Part shown: piece after piece, positions 1 to 6,317 of the stretch | How positions within the stretch are numbered: position 1 is the first letter of the stretch | Layout: every line of letters starts with the position of its first letter | Assembly: GCA_947445425.1 (NCBI GenBank) | Contig: CANFFA010000116.1 | Span: forward strand, 1 to 7,109 | Length of the DNA stretch: 7,109 nucleotides | Source: Paludibacteraceae bacterium | GTDB lineage: Bacteria; Bacteroidota; Bacteroidia; Bacteroidales; Paludibacteraceae | Direction: 5' to 3' | Notes under the pieces: model-generated | Database searches by the model: none | Told to the model about the DNA's origin: nothing | The model's input: only the letters and a program-made list of their open reading frames with translations | Program-made: the position numbers and the translations under genes

Positions 1-149
1 CAGAAACAAAGAGGCGAAAGGTGCAAATACTTTCTGCCAAATTCATTCCCTCACACAAACTGCCAAAAAGAACGATCAAAATCCCTTCTTGGCACTCCTT
101 GCCGTGGCTAATAACTAAAGCACTGCATTCCGAGGTGCTGAGTAGTTAC
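1..149 (+). mobile_element. Right end of a probable IS66-like insertion sequence (left part outside window)
   Basis: The segment holds a transposase-like C terminus (stop at 116-118) followed at once by a candidate terminal inverted repeat at about 120-149. Read inward from 149 on the minus strand it starts GTAACTACTCAGCACC. IS66-family ends typically begin with GTAA and the elements make 8-bp target duplications, which would predict CTATTACT (150-157) as the duplicated target. The left end is outside the window, so neither the repeat nor the duplication can be confirmed. The boundary at 149 is inference. Confidence 0.45.
2..118 (+). CDS. Transposase C-terminal fragment (5' end outside window), probably IS66-like
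   Basis: An open frame enters from the left edge and runs 38 codons to TAA at 116-118. Its peptide starts RNKEAKGANTF and contains SLTQTAKKNDQNPF. The pattern SLxxTAKxNxxNPxxxL resembles the C-terminal tail of IS66-family DDE transposases, where a similar SLIxTAKxNGxxPxxYL segment closes the protein. The catalytic part is not in the window, so family assignment rests on this short tail only. Frame 1 over the same bases is also open to about 111 but its peptide looks non-coding. The stop lies one or two bases before the candidate terminal inverted repeat, as is common in compact insertion sequences. It is unrelated in function to the sugar genes downstream. Confidence 0.5.
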   Translation, partial: RNKEAKGANTFCQIHSLTQTAKKNDQNPFLALLAVANN

Positions 150-176
150 CTATTACTTTAATGTTAAAGTAATAGG
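149..176. repeat. Perfect 13-bp inverted repeat (hairpin) downstream of the transposase fragment
   Basis: CCTATTACTTTAA (149-161) and TTAAAGTAATAGG (164-176) are exact reverse complements separated by TG; in RNA this would fold as a 12-bp stem with an ATGT tetraloop. The sequence after it (CGTTGTTGTTATTTGTTTG) is T-rich but has no continuous T-run, so it is only a weak candidate terminator for the upstream gene. If the insertion sequence ends at 149, the hairpin belongs to the host flank and would be the insertion target. Confidence 0.6.
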
Positions 177-191
177 CGTTGTTGTTATTTG

Positions 192-223
192 TTTGCATAT
201 GTAAACATTTTTTTATAGTTTCG
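192..223 (+). promoter_or_regulatory. Possible Bacteroidota-type promoter for gmd-fcl-ugd
   Basis: TTTG at 192-195 and TAGTTTCG at 216-223 are 20 bases apart. They resemble the -33 TTTG and -7 TAnnTTTG elements of Bacteroidota housekeeping promoters, with one mismatch in the -7 box. Transcription would begin near 229-232, about 60 bases before the gmd start. A near-palindrome at 190-207 overlaps the -33 box. This is a motif match only, and AT-rich sequence gives such matches easily. Confidence 0.3.
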
Positions 224-290
224 CAATCTATTTAATTTAAAAATTCAATAACTAATTGTGCAAAGTAAAAATGCACATTCAAAAATAAAT

Positions 291-1442
291 ATGATGAATA
301 AAGTTGCTCTAATAACTGGAATTACAGGCCAAGATGGTGCCTATTTAGCTGAATTATTACTTAAAAAAGGATATATTGTACATGGCTTGAAACGTCGTTC
401 TTCCTCCTTCAATACGGATAGGATAGATCATTTGTATCAAGATCCACATGTTGATAATCGTAATTTTGTGTTGCATTATGGTGATATGACAGATTCAATG
501 AATCTTACGCGCATTATTCAGGAAACACAACCCGATGAGATTTACAATTTGGCTGCAATGAGTCATGTTAAAGTGAGTTTTGATACCCCAGAATATACTG
601 CTAATGCTGATGGTATTGGTACTTTACGATTATTGGAGGCAATTCGATTGTTGAAATTAACCAAGAAAACCCGTATTTATCAGGCCTCTACTTCTGAGCT
701 TTACGGATTGGTACAAGAGGTGCCTCAAAAGGAAACTACTCCATTCTACCCACGCTCGCCCTATGCAGTTGCTAAAATGTATGCCTATTGGATTACTGTG
801 AATTATCGTGAGGCCTATCAAATGCATTCAAGCAATGGTATTTTGTTTAATCACGAATCACCTTTACGTGGAGAAACATTTGTAACCCGTAAAATCACGC
901 GAGCAGCTGTACGTATTGCAACCGGTATGCAAGAGCAATTATACTTGGGAAATCTATCTTCCCGTCGGGATTGGGGACATGCAAAAGACTATGTGCGGGC
1001 CATGTATCTGATTTTACAACAAGAGACTCCAGATGATTATGTGATTGCTACTGGTATTACTACTGAGGTTAGAGAATTTGTTCGTATGGCATTTGCAGAG
1101 ATTGGTATAATGGTTATCTTTAAAGGAGAAGATCTTGAAGAGAAGGGTTTTATAACTTCCGTTGATGAAAGTTTGTTCATCGAAAGAGTAGGAGAGGAGT
1201 TCCTTGAAGCAGTTCGTGCCATCAAGACACCAATCGTTGAGGTGGATGCAAATTATTTCCGTCCGACAGAAGTTGAATTGTTGATTGGAGATGCCACTAA
1301 ATCTCGCACTAAACTCGACTGGAATCCTGAGTATGATCTGAAAGCATTGGTTGAAGATATGATGCAATCGGATATGAACCTTATGAAAAAAGAGATCTAT
1401 CTCAAAGAGGGTGGATTTAGGGTATTAAACTATTTTGAATAG
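291..1442 (+). CDS. gmd: GDP-mannose 4,6-dehydratase
   Basis: Converts GDP-D-mannose to GDP-4-keto-6-deoxy-D-mannose in the cytoplasm, the first step to GDP-L-fucose and related 6-deoxyhexoses. It is a short-chain dehydrogenase of the extended class: GITGQDG NADP-binding glycine motif at residues 10-16, ASTSELYG with catalytic T134 and E136, and YAVAK with Y158 and K162. The family stretches [18 protein letters not shown] and [11 protein letters not shown] are present. The full length of 383 residues is normal. An open frame extends up to a GTG at 258, but known Gmd proteins start just before KVALITG, so ATG 291 (or the adjacent ATG 294) is preferred. The segment at residues about 280-320 is longer than in E. 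coli and the [12 protein letters not shown] end is Bacteroidetes-like. fcl follows after 63 bases, giving the full GDP-fucose pathway. Confidence 0.96.
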   Translation: MMNKVALITGITGQDGAYLAELLLKKGYIVHGLKRRSSSFNTDRIDHLYQDPHVDNRNFVLHYGDMTDSMNLTRIIQETQPDEIYNLAAMSHVKVSFDTPEYTANADGIGTLRLLEAIRLLKLTKKTRIYQASTSELYGLVQEVPQKETTPFYPRSPYAVAKMYAYWITVNYREAYQMHSSNGILFNHESPLRGETFVTRKITRAAVRIATGMQEQLYLGNLSSRRDWGHAKDYVRAMYLILQQETPDDYVIATGITTEVREFVRMAFAEIGIMVIFKGEDLEEKGFITSVDESLFIERVGEEFLEAVRAIKTPIVEVDANYFRPTEVELLIGDATKSRTKLDWNPEYDLKALVEDMMQSDMNLMKKEIYLKEGGFRVLNYFE

Positions 1443-1505
1443 ATAATTCTCTCAATTAAAATTAGCCTGGTAGTTCCATGCGAGCATTAAAATAATTATT
1501 TTGGA

Positions 1506-2561
1506 ATGAATAAGAATTTAAAAATATACATTGCAGGTCACAACGGAATGGTTGGATCTGCTATCAAGCGAAATCTCGAATCTAGAGGGTTTGCAAATAT
1601 TATTACACGTTCTAAGGAAGACTTGAATTTGCTCAATGAAGCATCTGTGTCAAAGTTTTTTGCCGAAGAAAAACCAGAGTTTGTAGTTTTGGCTGCTGCT
1701 AAAGTAGGTGGAATTATTGCCAATAATACTTATAGGGCGGAGTTTTTGTATGAAAACCTGATGATTCAAAATCATGTGATACACCAAAGTTATTTAAATG
1801 GAGTTGGCAAACTACTATTTTTAGGTTCATCTTGTATTTATCCTCGCATGGCATCTCAACCCATGCAGGAAGAGGAGTTGTTGACAGGTTTACTGGAAGC
1901 AACAAATGAACCTTATGCCATCGCAAAAATAGCAGGTATCAAAATGTGCGAAGCCTATCATGCTCAATATGGTTGTAATTTCATTTCAATCATGCCCACA
2001 AATTTATATGGCTTGAATGATAATTATGATCTTGAAAAATCTCATGTTTTACCCGCTCTAATCCGTAAGATGTATTTGGGGAAATTTTTAATGGATAATG
2101 ATTGGAAAAGCATACGTTCCGACTTGAATAAAAGACCCATTGAGGGAGTAAATGGTGAAAGTCCTGATGAACAAATCACAGATTTACTTTTGAAATATGG
2201 AATTTCTTCCAAGCTAGGGGAAGTGTCTATCACTTTATGGGGAACTGGCACACCCAAACGTGAATTTTTACATGTGGATGATATGGCCGATGCCAGTGTT
2301 CATTTATTGTTAAATTATGATGCCTCAGGAACAATACCTTCCCAGATAAATGCAGGTTGTGGTGAAGATATTTCCATCAAAGATCTTGCCGAATTGGTTC
2401 GTGAAATTGTTGATTATAAGGGTACAATTATTTGGGATGTTGAAAAACCTGATGGAGCACCTCGTAAACTTTTGGATGTTTCGAAATTGAATCAGTTGGG
2501 GTGGAAAAGAAAAATTACATTGGAAGATGGAATTAAACAGGTTGTAGCAGCCTATATTTAA
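1506..2561 (+). CDS. fcl: GDP-L-fucose synthase (GDP-4-keto-6-deoxy-D-mannose 3,5-epimerase-4-reductase)
   Basis: Takes the Gmd product through 3,5-epimerisation and NADPH-dependent 4-reduction to GDP-L-fucose. The N-terminal Rossmann motif is GHNGMVG (residues 11-17). Residues matching the E. coli catalytic set are S108 and C110 in GSSCIYP, Y137 and K141 in YAIAK, and H180 in KSHVLPAL. At 351 residues it is about 30 longer than the E. coli enzyme; the extra length is at about residues 195-240, between the substrate-binding region and LWGTGTPKREFLHVDDMA, as seen in Bacteroidetes homologues. The ATG at 1506 fits the family start. There is no Shine-Dalgarno sequence; the upstream bases are A/T-rich as usual in this phylum. 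It sits directly after gmd, presumably in one transcript with it. Confidence 0.96.
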   Translation: MNKNLKIYIAGHNGMVGSAIKRNLESRGFANIITRSKEDLNLLNEASVSKFFAEEKPEFVVLAAAKVGGIIANNTYRAEFLYENLMIQNHVIHQSYLNGVGKLLFLGSSCIYPRMASQPMQEEELLTGLLEATNEPYAIAKIAGIKMCEAYHAQYGCNFISIMPTNLYGLNDNYDLEKSHVLPALIRKMYLGKFLMDNDWKSIRSDLNKRPIEGVNGESPDEQITDLLLKYGISSKLGEVSITLWGTGTPKREFLHVDDMADASVHLLLNYDASGTIPSQINAGCGEDISIKDLAELVREIVDYKGTIIWDVEKPDGAPRKLLDVSKLNQLGWKRKITLEDGIKQVVAAYI

Positions 2562-2567
2562 TGTTTT

Positions 2568-2666
2568 GTGATTAACGTTTAGTGATAAATGATTTAAAAA
2601 ATCAGTATAGAGTCGCCAATCGTTAACCCACTAAACACTAAACACTAAACATTAATCATTAAACGT
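2568..2666. repeat. Inverted array of degenerate 7-bp repeats between fcl and ugd
   Basis: The right arm is a period-7 array: CGCCAAT, CGTTAAC, CCACTAA, ACACTAA, ACACTAA, ACATTAA, TCATTAA from 2614 to 2662. The left arm (2568-2595) reads GTGATTA, ACGTTTA, GTGATAA, ATGATTT, which is the same heptamer family on the opposite strand. The best paired segment is 2570-2584 against 2643-2657, with 14 of 15 bases complementary. The array fills almost the whole 111-base gap and ends about 7 bases before the ugd start codon, so any RNA hairpin would lie in the leader of ugd. Function unknown. Confidence 0.75.
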
Positions 2667-2672
2667 TCTCAG

Positions 2673-4007
2673 ATGAAAATAGCTATTGTAGGAACCGGTT
2701 ATGTCGGTTTAGTTTCAGGGACTTGCTTTGCCGAGATGGGTGTTACTGTTACCTGTGTAGACACTGATTTACGTAAAATAGAACAATTACACAAAGGAAT
2801 TATCCCTATTTATGAACCAGGTCTTGAAGATATGGTTCATCGCAATGTCAAAGCCGAGCGTTTGAATTTTACTACACAACTCACAGATGTGTTGGATGAG
2901 GTGCAAGTAGTTTTTAGTGCTGTGGGTACACCGCCAGATGCTGATGGAAGTGCTGATTTAAAATATGTATTGGAAGTGGCTCGTACCATTGGGCAAATGA
3001 TAAACCAATATGTATTGTTGGTGACTAAAAGTACAGTTCCTGTAGGTACTGCTGCATTGGTACGTCAAACTATTCAAACTGAGTTGGATAAACGTGGTGT
3101 TTGTATTGAATTTGATGTGGCTTCCAATCCTGAATTTTTAAAAGAAGGGGATGCCATTAAAGATTTCATGAGTCCTGATCGCGTGGTAGTAGGTGTGGAG
3201 AGTGAAAAAGCAAAGGAATTAATCACTAAGCTTTATCGTCCTTTTTTGCTGAATAACTTCCGGGTTATCTTTATGGATATTCTTTCAGCAGAAATGACGA
3301 AGTATGCAGCCAATGCCATGTTGGCTACGCGTATCAGCTTTATGAACGAAATGGCAAATCTTTGCGAATTGGTGGGTGCAGATGTTAACATGGTTCGTAA
3401 GGGCATCGGTTCAGATCAACGCATTGGTGGTAAATTTCTTTACCCTGGTTGTGGTTATGGTGGCTCTTGTTTTCCAAAGGATGTGAAAGCATTGATACAT
3501 ACTGCAGATCAAAATGGATATCAATTACACGTTTTGAAGGCTGTAGAAGAGGTAAATGCGTACCAGAAACAGGTTCTTTTTCATAAATTAAATAGATATA
3601 TGAAAAATGAATTGGCTGGAAAAATAATCACCCTGTGGGGACTCTCTTTTAAGCCGAATACGGATGATATGCGTGATGCACCTTCTTTAGTACTGATTGA
3701 TAAATTACTTGAAGCCGGCTGTAAAATCCGTGTTTTTGACCCTGTGGCCATGCCTGAAGCAAAAAAGATGATTGCTTCTAAATTAAGTGAAAACAATAAA
3801 ACAGCTATTTATTATGCCAATGATATCTATGATGCCGTGTTGGATAGTGATGCACTTCTATTAGTAACTGAATGGAAAGAGTTTCGCATGCCGAGTTGGG
3901 GTGTCGTTAAGAAAACGATGAAAGGGAAGCTAATTCTTGATGGTCGAAATATCTATGATAAAGCTGAGATGAAAGAATGTGGCTTTGATTATGAGGCGAT
4001 AGGTTAA
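2673..4007 (+). CDS. ugd: UDP-glucose 6-dehydrogenase
   Basis: Oxidises UDP-glucose to UDP-glucuronate with two NAD+ in the cytoplasm, for acidic polysaccharides or as precursor of UDP-xylose, galacturonate or arabinose. The order of domains is that of the UDPGDH/GMDH family: N-terminal NAD domain with GTGYVGLVSG (residues 7-16), the TKSTVPVGT segment (118-126), SNPEFLKEG (151-159), the central helix with K210 and N214, then GCGYGGSCFPKD with catalytic C266 and D270, and the C-terminal UDP-binding domain starting near GLSFKPNTDDMRDAPS (323-338). The FKPNTDD form and GGSCFPKD fit UDP-glucose rather than GDP-mannose dehydrogenase, though UDP-sugar specificity is not proven by motif alone. At 444 residues the length is typical. 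The start at 2673 is fixed by the MKIAIVGTGYVG start. It is the last gene before a strong terminator. Confidence 0.95.
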   Translation: MKIAIVGTGYVGLVSGTCFAEMGVTVTCVDTDLRKIEQLHKGIIPIYEPGLEDMVHRNVKAERLNFTTQLTDVLDEVQVVFSAVGTPPDADGSADLKYVLEVARTIGQMINQYVLLVTKSTVPVGTAALVRQTIQTELDKRGVCIEFDVASNPEFLKEGDAIKDFMSPDRVVVGVESEKAKELITKLYRPFLLNNFRVIFMDILSAEMTKYAANAMLATRISFMNEMANLCELVGADVNMVRKGIGSDQRIGGKFLYPGCGYGGSCFPKDVKALIHTADQNGYQLHVLKAVEEVNAYQKQVLFHKLNRYMKNELAGKIITLWGLSFKPNTDDMRDAPSLVLIDKLLEAGCKIRVFDPVAMPEAKKMIASKLSENNKTAIYYANDIYDAVLDSDALLLVTEWKEFRMPSWGVVKKTMKGKLILDGRNIYDKAEMKECGFDYEAIG

Positions 4008-4074
4008 TAATGTGAAGATTTTTTTTACAATGTTGTTTGTTTATAAGGATCTAGATGCCTAGAATCGAATTGCT

Positions 4075-4125
4075 AAAAGAAGGAGCTTGAAAATCAAATG
4101 TGATTTTCAAGCTCCTTTCTTTTTT
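4075..4125 (+). terminator. Strong intrinsic terminator after ugd
   Basis: A perfect 17-bp stem (left arm 4080-4096, right arm 4101-4117) closes on an AATG loop. A further five pairs are possible below one bulged T (4118). It is followed by TCTTTTTT (4118-4125). The matching A-rich bases before the stem mean it could also stop transcription from the opposite strand. It separates the polysaccharide block from the nickel block. Confidence 0.93.
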
Positions 4126-4215
4126 CATGTACATTTACAATTGTTTTAAAGTGGATATTCTAATAGTCACAACAATTATTTCAAAAGAAAGTAGTTGATT
4201 ATTCTAGAAAACATA

Positions 4216-4244
4216 TTGTTTTTAATTTTAAAATCCTATATTTG
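4216..4244 (+). promoter_or_regulatory. Probable Bacteroidota-type promoter of the nikR-like/lar unit
   Basis: TATATTTG at 4237-4244 is an exact match to the TAnnTTTG -7 element of Bacteroidota promoters, and a TTG at 4216-4218 lies 18 bases upstream in place of the -33 TTTG. Transcription would start near 4250, giving a leader of about 20 bases. It lies between the terminator and the first gene, which fits the start of a new unit. The 145-base gap between terminator and gene holds no other recognised feature and no riboswitch that I can identify. Confidence 0.55.
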
Positions 4245-4253
4245 TGCACAAAT
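4240..4253. promoter_or_regulatory. 14-bp perfect palindrome overlapping the -7 box; candidate operator
   Basis: ATTTGTGCACAAAT is an exact palindrome (7 bp each half). With one mismatch pair at 4239/4254 the symmetry extends by two further pairs (4238/4255 and 4237/4256). It covers the last half of the -7 element and the presumed start site, so a protein bound there would block transcription. The first gene downstream encodes a ribbon-helix-helix regulator, a family that binds inverted repeats as dimers or tetramers, so autoregulation is the simplest guess. The site does not resemble the E. coli NikR operator (GTATGA-N16-TCATAC). Confidence 0.45.
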
Positions 4254-4271
4254 TTATAAATAAGTAACACG

Positions 4272-4673
4272 ATGGCCGTATCTCGATTTGGTGTTTCGCT
4301 TGAAACAGATTTACTTACCGCTTTGGATGAGTATGTATTATCCAATAAATTCCCCAATAGGTCACAAGGAATTCGCCATTTGATTGAGAAGAATTTAGTG
4401 GAAAGCAAATGGAAATGTAATCATATTGTAGCAGGTGGAATTGTGTTAACTTATGAGTTTGATAAACAAGGCATTCAATCGAAAATAATTGAAATTCATA
4501 AAGACTATACTGAGGTAATACTTTCTGTTCAACAGTATTATATTTCACCCACTAAGTTGCTTGAAATCATTGCAGTGAAGGGAACTGCGAATAAATTAAC
4601 GGAACTTTCTGAGAAATTGATTAGTGTAAAGGGGATAGAACATGGTAAATTGATGATGAGTAAAGTGGAATAA
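4272..4673 (+). CDS. NikR-like ribbon-helix-helix regulator lacking the nickel ligands
   Basis: The protein (133 residues, typical NikR length) has an N-terminal ribbon-helix-helix DNA-binding domain (residues 1-45; SRFGVSLETDLLTALDEYV and NRSQGIRHLI) and a C-terminal ACT-like domain (about 52-130; IVLTYEFD, LLEIIAVKG, GIEHGKL). It aligns along its whole length with NikR, the nickel-dependent repressor. However, the high-affinity nickel ligands of E. coli NikR (H76, H87, H89, C95) correspond here to K77, Q88, Y90 and L96, and the YDHH motif is YEFD. Nickel binding in the usual way is therefore unlikely. C49, H51, H76 and H124 remain as possible alternative ligands. It heads the unit that encodes a metal transporter and nickel-cofactor enzymes, and a palindrome overlaps its promoter. 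The family call is sure; the effector is unknown. Confidence 0.85.
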   Translation: MAVSRFGVSLETDLLTALDEYVLSNKFPNRSQGIRHLIEKNLVESKWKCNHIVAGGIVLTYEFDKQGIQSKIIEIHKDYTEVILSVQQYYISPTKLLEIIAVKGTANKLTELSEKLISVKGIEHGKLMMSKVE

Positions 4674-4730
4674 TTTTTTTTGCTTCAATGGTAACACGTT
4701 TTTATTTTATAATAACACTAAACAACTTCC

Positions 4731-5468
4731 ATGAATTCAGAAATGTATATCTTATCGCTTACTGCTGCGTCCATTGCATTAGTACATACGCTATTTGGAC
4801 CCGATCATTACTTGCCATTCGTGGTGCTGGCTAGGGCACGAAAGTGGAGCAAAGCTAGAACCGTGTGGATGACAATATTATGTGGAATAGGTCATGTTGG
4901 AAGTTCTGTATTGATCGGCTTTATTGGCATTACTGCTGGTATCGCCCTATCAAAATTAAATTATTTCGAATCGGTTCGTGCTAATATCGCAGGATGGTTA
5001 TTTATTGGTTTTGGTTTATTCTATGCCCTTTGGGGATTGCGTCGTGCAATCAAAAATAAACCCCATACCCATGCACACTATCATTTAAGGGGAAAGAAGC
5101 ATGTTCATGAACATACACATTCATCTGAACATACCCATGTTCACGAAAAAGATGAGGGAGTTAATTCAGATAAAATAGAGTATAAAACCCTGACTCCTTG
5201 GGTGTTGTTTGTTATCTTTGTTTTTGGACCTTGCGAACCTTTGATCCCTCTGGTCATGTTTCCTGCCATGCGTCACAATTTGATGGGAGTATTGTCAGTA
5301 ACAACGGTGTTTAGCGTAGTGACCATACTCACCATGTTGTTGGTTGTATTGTTGTTAAGTTCTGGTTTGCAATTGGTAAAGATAGATAAATTGGAAAAAT
5401 TTACCCATGCATTGGCGGGTTCAACTATTTTTTTAAGTGGGGTAGCCATTCAGTTTTTGGGTCTTTGA
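4731..5468 (+). CDS. Six-helix membrane protein with His-rich loop, probable nickel (or cobalt) transporter
   Basis: A 245-residue integral membrane protein with about six hydrophobic segments (near residues 6-34, 43-72, 84-105, 153-178, 184-211 and 225-245). Helix 1 carries HTLFGPDH (H19, D25, H26), similar to the HxxxxDH metal motif of NiCoT, UreH and RcnA-type nickel/cobalt transporters. A second motif GHVGSS (H55) lies in helix 2 and FGPCEPLIPL in helix 4. Between helices 3 and 4 a hydrophilic loop has 11 histidines in residues 112-138, mostly alternating, as in RcnA and other metal transporters. Import or export cannot be told from sequence; its place between a NikR-like regulator and larE argues for nickel supply. 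The 57-base gap before it has an 8-T run but no hairpin, so no terminator. ATG 4743 is an alternative start. Confidence 0.75.
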   Translation: MNSEMYILSLTAASIALVHTLFGPDHYLPFVVLARARKWSKARTVWMTILCGIGHVGSSVLIGFIGITAGIALSKLNYFESVRANIAGWLFIGFGLFYALWGLRRAIKNKPHTHAHYHLRGKKHVHEHTHSSEHTHVHEKDEGVNSDKIEYKTLTPWVLFVIFVFGPCEPLIPLVMFPAMRHNLMGVLSVTTVFSVVTILTMLLVVLLLSSGLQLVKIDKLEKFTHALAGSTIFLSGVAIQFLGL

Positions 5469-5504
5469 TTTATAAAATAAGAATAATTTTAAAATAGCAT
5501 TATA

Positions 5505-6314
5505 ATGGAATTACAAGAAAAATACGAAAAACTAAAAGCAGTTATTTTAGAAACCGGAAGAGCGGCAGTTGCTTTTTCAGGAGGTGTTGATAGTACTTTA
5601 TTGTCTAAGGTGGGTTATGATGTACTCAAAGAAAATGCAATTGCCGTTACTTTGGTATCGGCTATGAATGCCAAGTCGGAAATGCAGGATGCGGAAGATT
5701 TGGCCAAGGAGATAGGTATTACTCATTTTAAAATTTTCGAGGATGATATTGCCGATGATGTATTGGCCAATCCGGTGAACCGTTGTTATTTCTGTAAAAA
5801 AACTGAATTTACCAAGATCATAGAAAAAGCAAAAGCTGAGGGTATTCAATATGTATTTGATGGCTCCAATATGGATGATATGTCCGATTATCGACCAGGG
5901 CTTCAGGCTTTGGGAGAGCTGAAGGTAATCAGCCCTTTACGTTTGGCAGGTTTAACCAAGAATGATATCCGTGAGCTTTCGCACCAACTGGGTTTACGTA
6001 CTTGGAATAAACCGGCTTTGGCTTGTTTAGGATCTCGTGTTCCTTATGGTGAGCGAATTACGATTGAAAAACTAAGCAAGATTGATAAGTCAGAAGATTA
6101 CCTTCGTTCATTGGGATTTATTCAGTTTAGGGTTAGAAATCACGATAAAATGGCTAGATTGGAAGTGAGTCCAGAAGAGCGACCTAAGCTTTTTGATGGA
6201 AATTTGATGGATCAAATCTCTAAGGAATTAAAGTCTTATGGATACCAATATGTATGCCTTGAATTAGAGGGTTATTTTACTGGAAGTTTGAATCGTGTAC
6301 TTGAAACAAAATAG
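5505..6314 (+). CDS. larE: LarE, sulfur insertase for nickel-pincer nucleotide cofactor
   Basis: LarE activates pyridinium-3,5-biscarboxylic acid mononucleotide with ATP and replaces carboxylate oxygen by sulfur, giving the dithio ligand that later holds nickel. The N-terminal PP-loop ATPase motif is SGGVDS at residues 25-30. C174 in KPALACLGSRVPYG corresponds to the sulfur-donating cysteine (C176) of Lactobacillus plantarum LarE. In addition there is a CxxC pair, C94 and C97, in NRCYFCKK. Three such cysteines mark the [4Fe-4S]-dependent LarE type characterised from Thermotoga maritima, which is catalytic rather than self-sacrificing; this is inference from pattern. At 269 residues it is full length. 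It starts 36 bases after the transporter gene and ends 3 bases before larB, so coupled expression with larB is likely. Confidence 0.93.
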   Translation: MELQEKYEKLKAVILETGRAAVAFSGGVDSTLLSKVGYDVLKENAIAVTLVSAMNAKSEMQDAEDLAKEIGITHFKIFEDDIADDVLANPVNRCYFCKKTEFTKIIEKAKAEGIQYVFDGSNMDDMSDYRPGLQALGELKVISPLRLAGLTKNDIRELSHQLGLRTWNKPALACLGSRVPYGERITIEKLSKIDKSEDYLRSLGFIQFRVRNHDKMARLEVSPEERPKLFDGNLMDQISKELKSYGYQYVCLELEGYFTGSLNRVLETK

Positions 6315-6317
6315 ACC

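Noticed and set aside
258..290. N-terminal extension of gmd from a GTG start at 258
   Set aside because: The extra 11 residues have no counterpart in Gmd proteins, which begin just before KVALITG; tandem ATGs at 291 and 294 fit the family start.
1014..1367. Minus-strand open frame of 117 codons inside gmd, and similar antisense frames inside fcl, ugd, the nikR-like gene and larE
   Set aside because: They overlap well-supported genes entirely, their peptides resemble no family I recognise, and they look like by-products of the codon usage on the + strand.
2614..2666. CRISPR-like array in the fcl-ugd gap
   Set aside because: The repeats are 7 bp, head to tail without spacers, and no cas gene is present.
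4051..4063. CTAGA direct/inverted repeat after ugd
   Set aside because: Only five bases per copy, with no further structure; the terminator just downstream explains the end of the transcript.
4126..4236. Possible NiCo-type riboswitch or small RNA upstream of the nikR-like gene
   Set aside because: No long conserved helices or known riboswitch core are visible, and the presumed start site near 4250 would leave this region outside the transcript; the 8-bp palindrome ACAATTGT is too short to mean much.
4674..4681. Run of eight T after the nikR-like stop codon as a terminator
   Set aside because: No GC-containing hairpin precedes it, so readthrough into the transporter gene is more likely.
5101..5114. 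14-bp palindrome ATGTTCATGAACAT and nearby direct repeats GAACATACmCAT in the transporter gene
   Set aside because: These are explained by repeated His codons (CAT/CAC) and Glu/Val/Thr codons in the His-rich loop; no separate role is needed.
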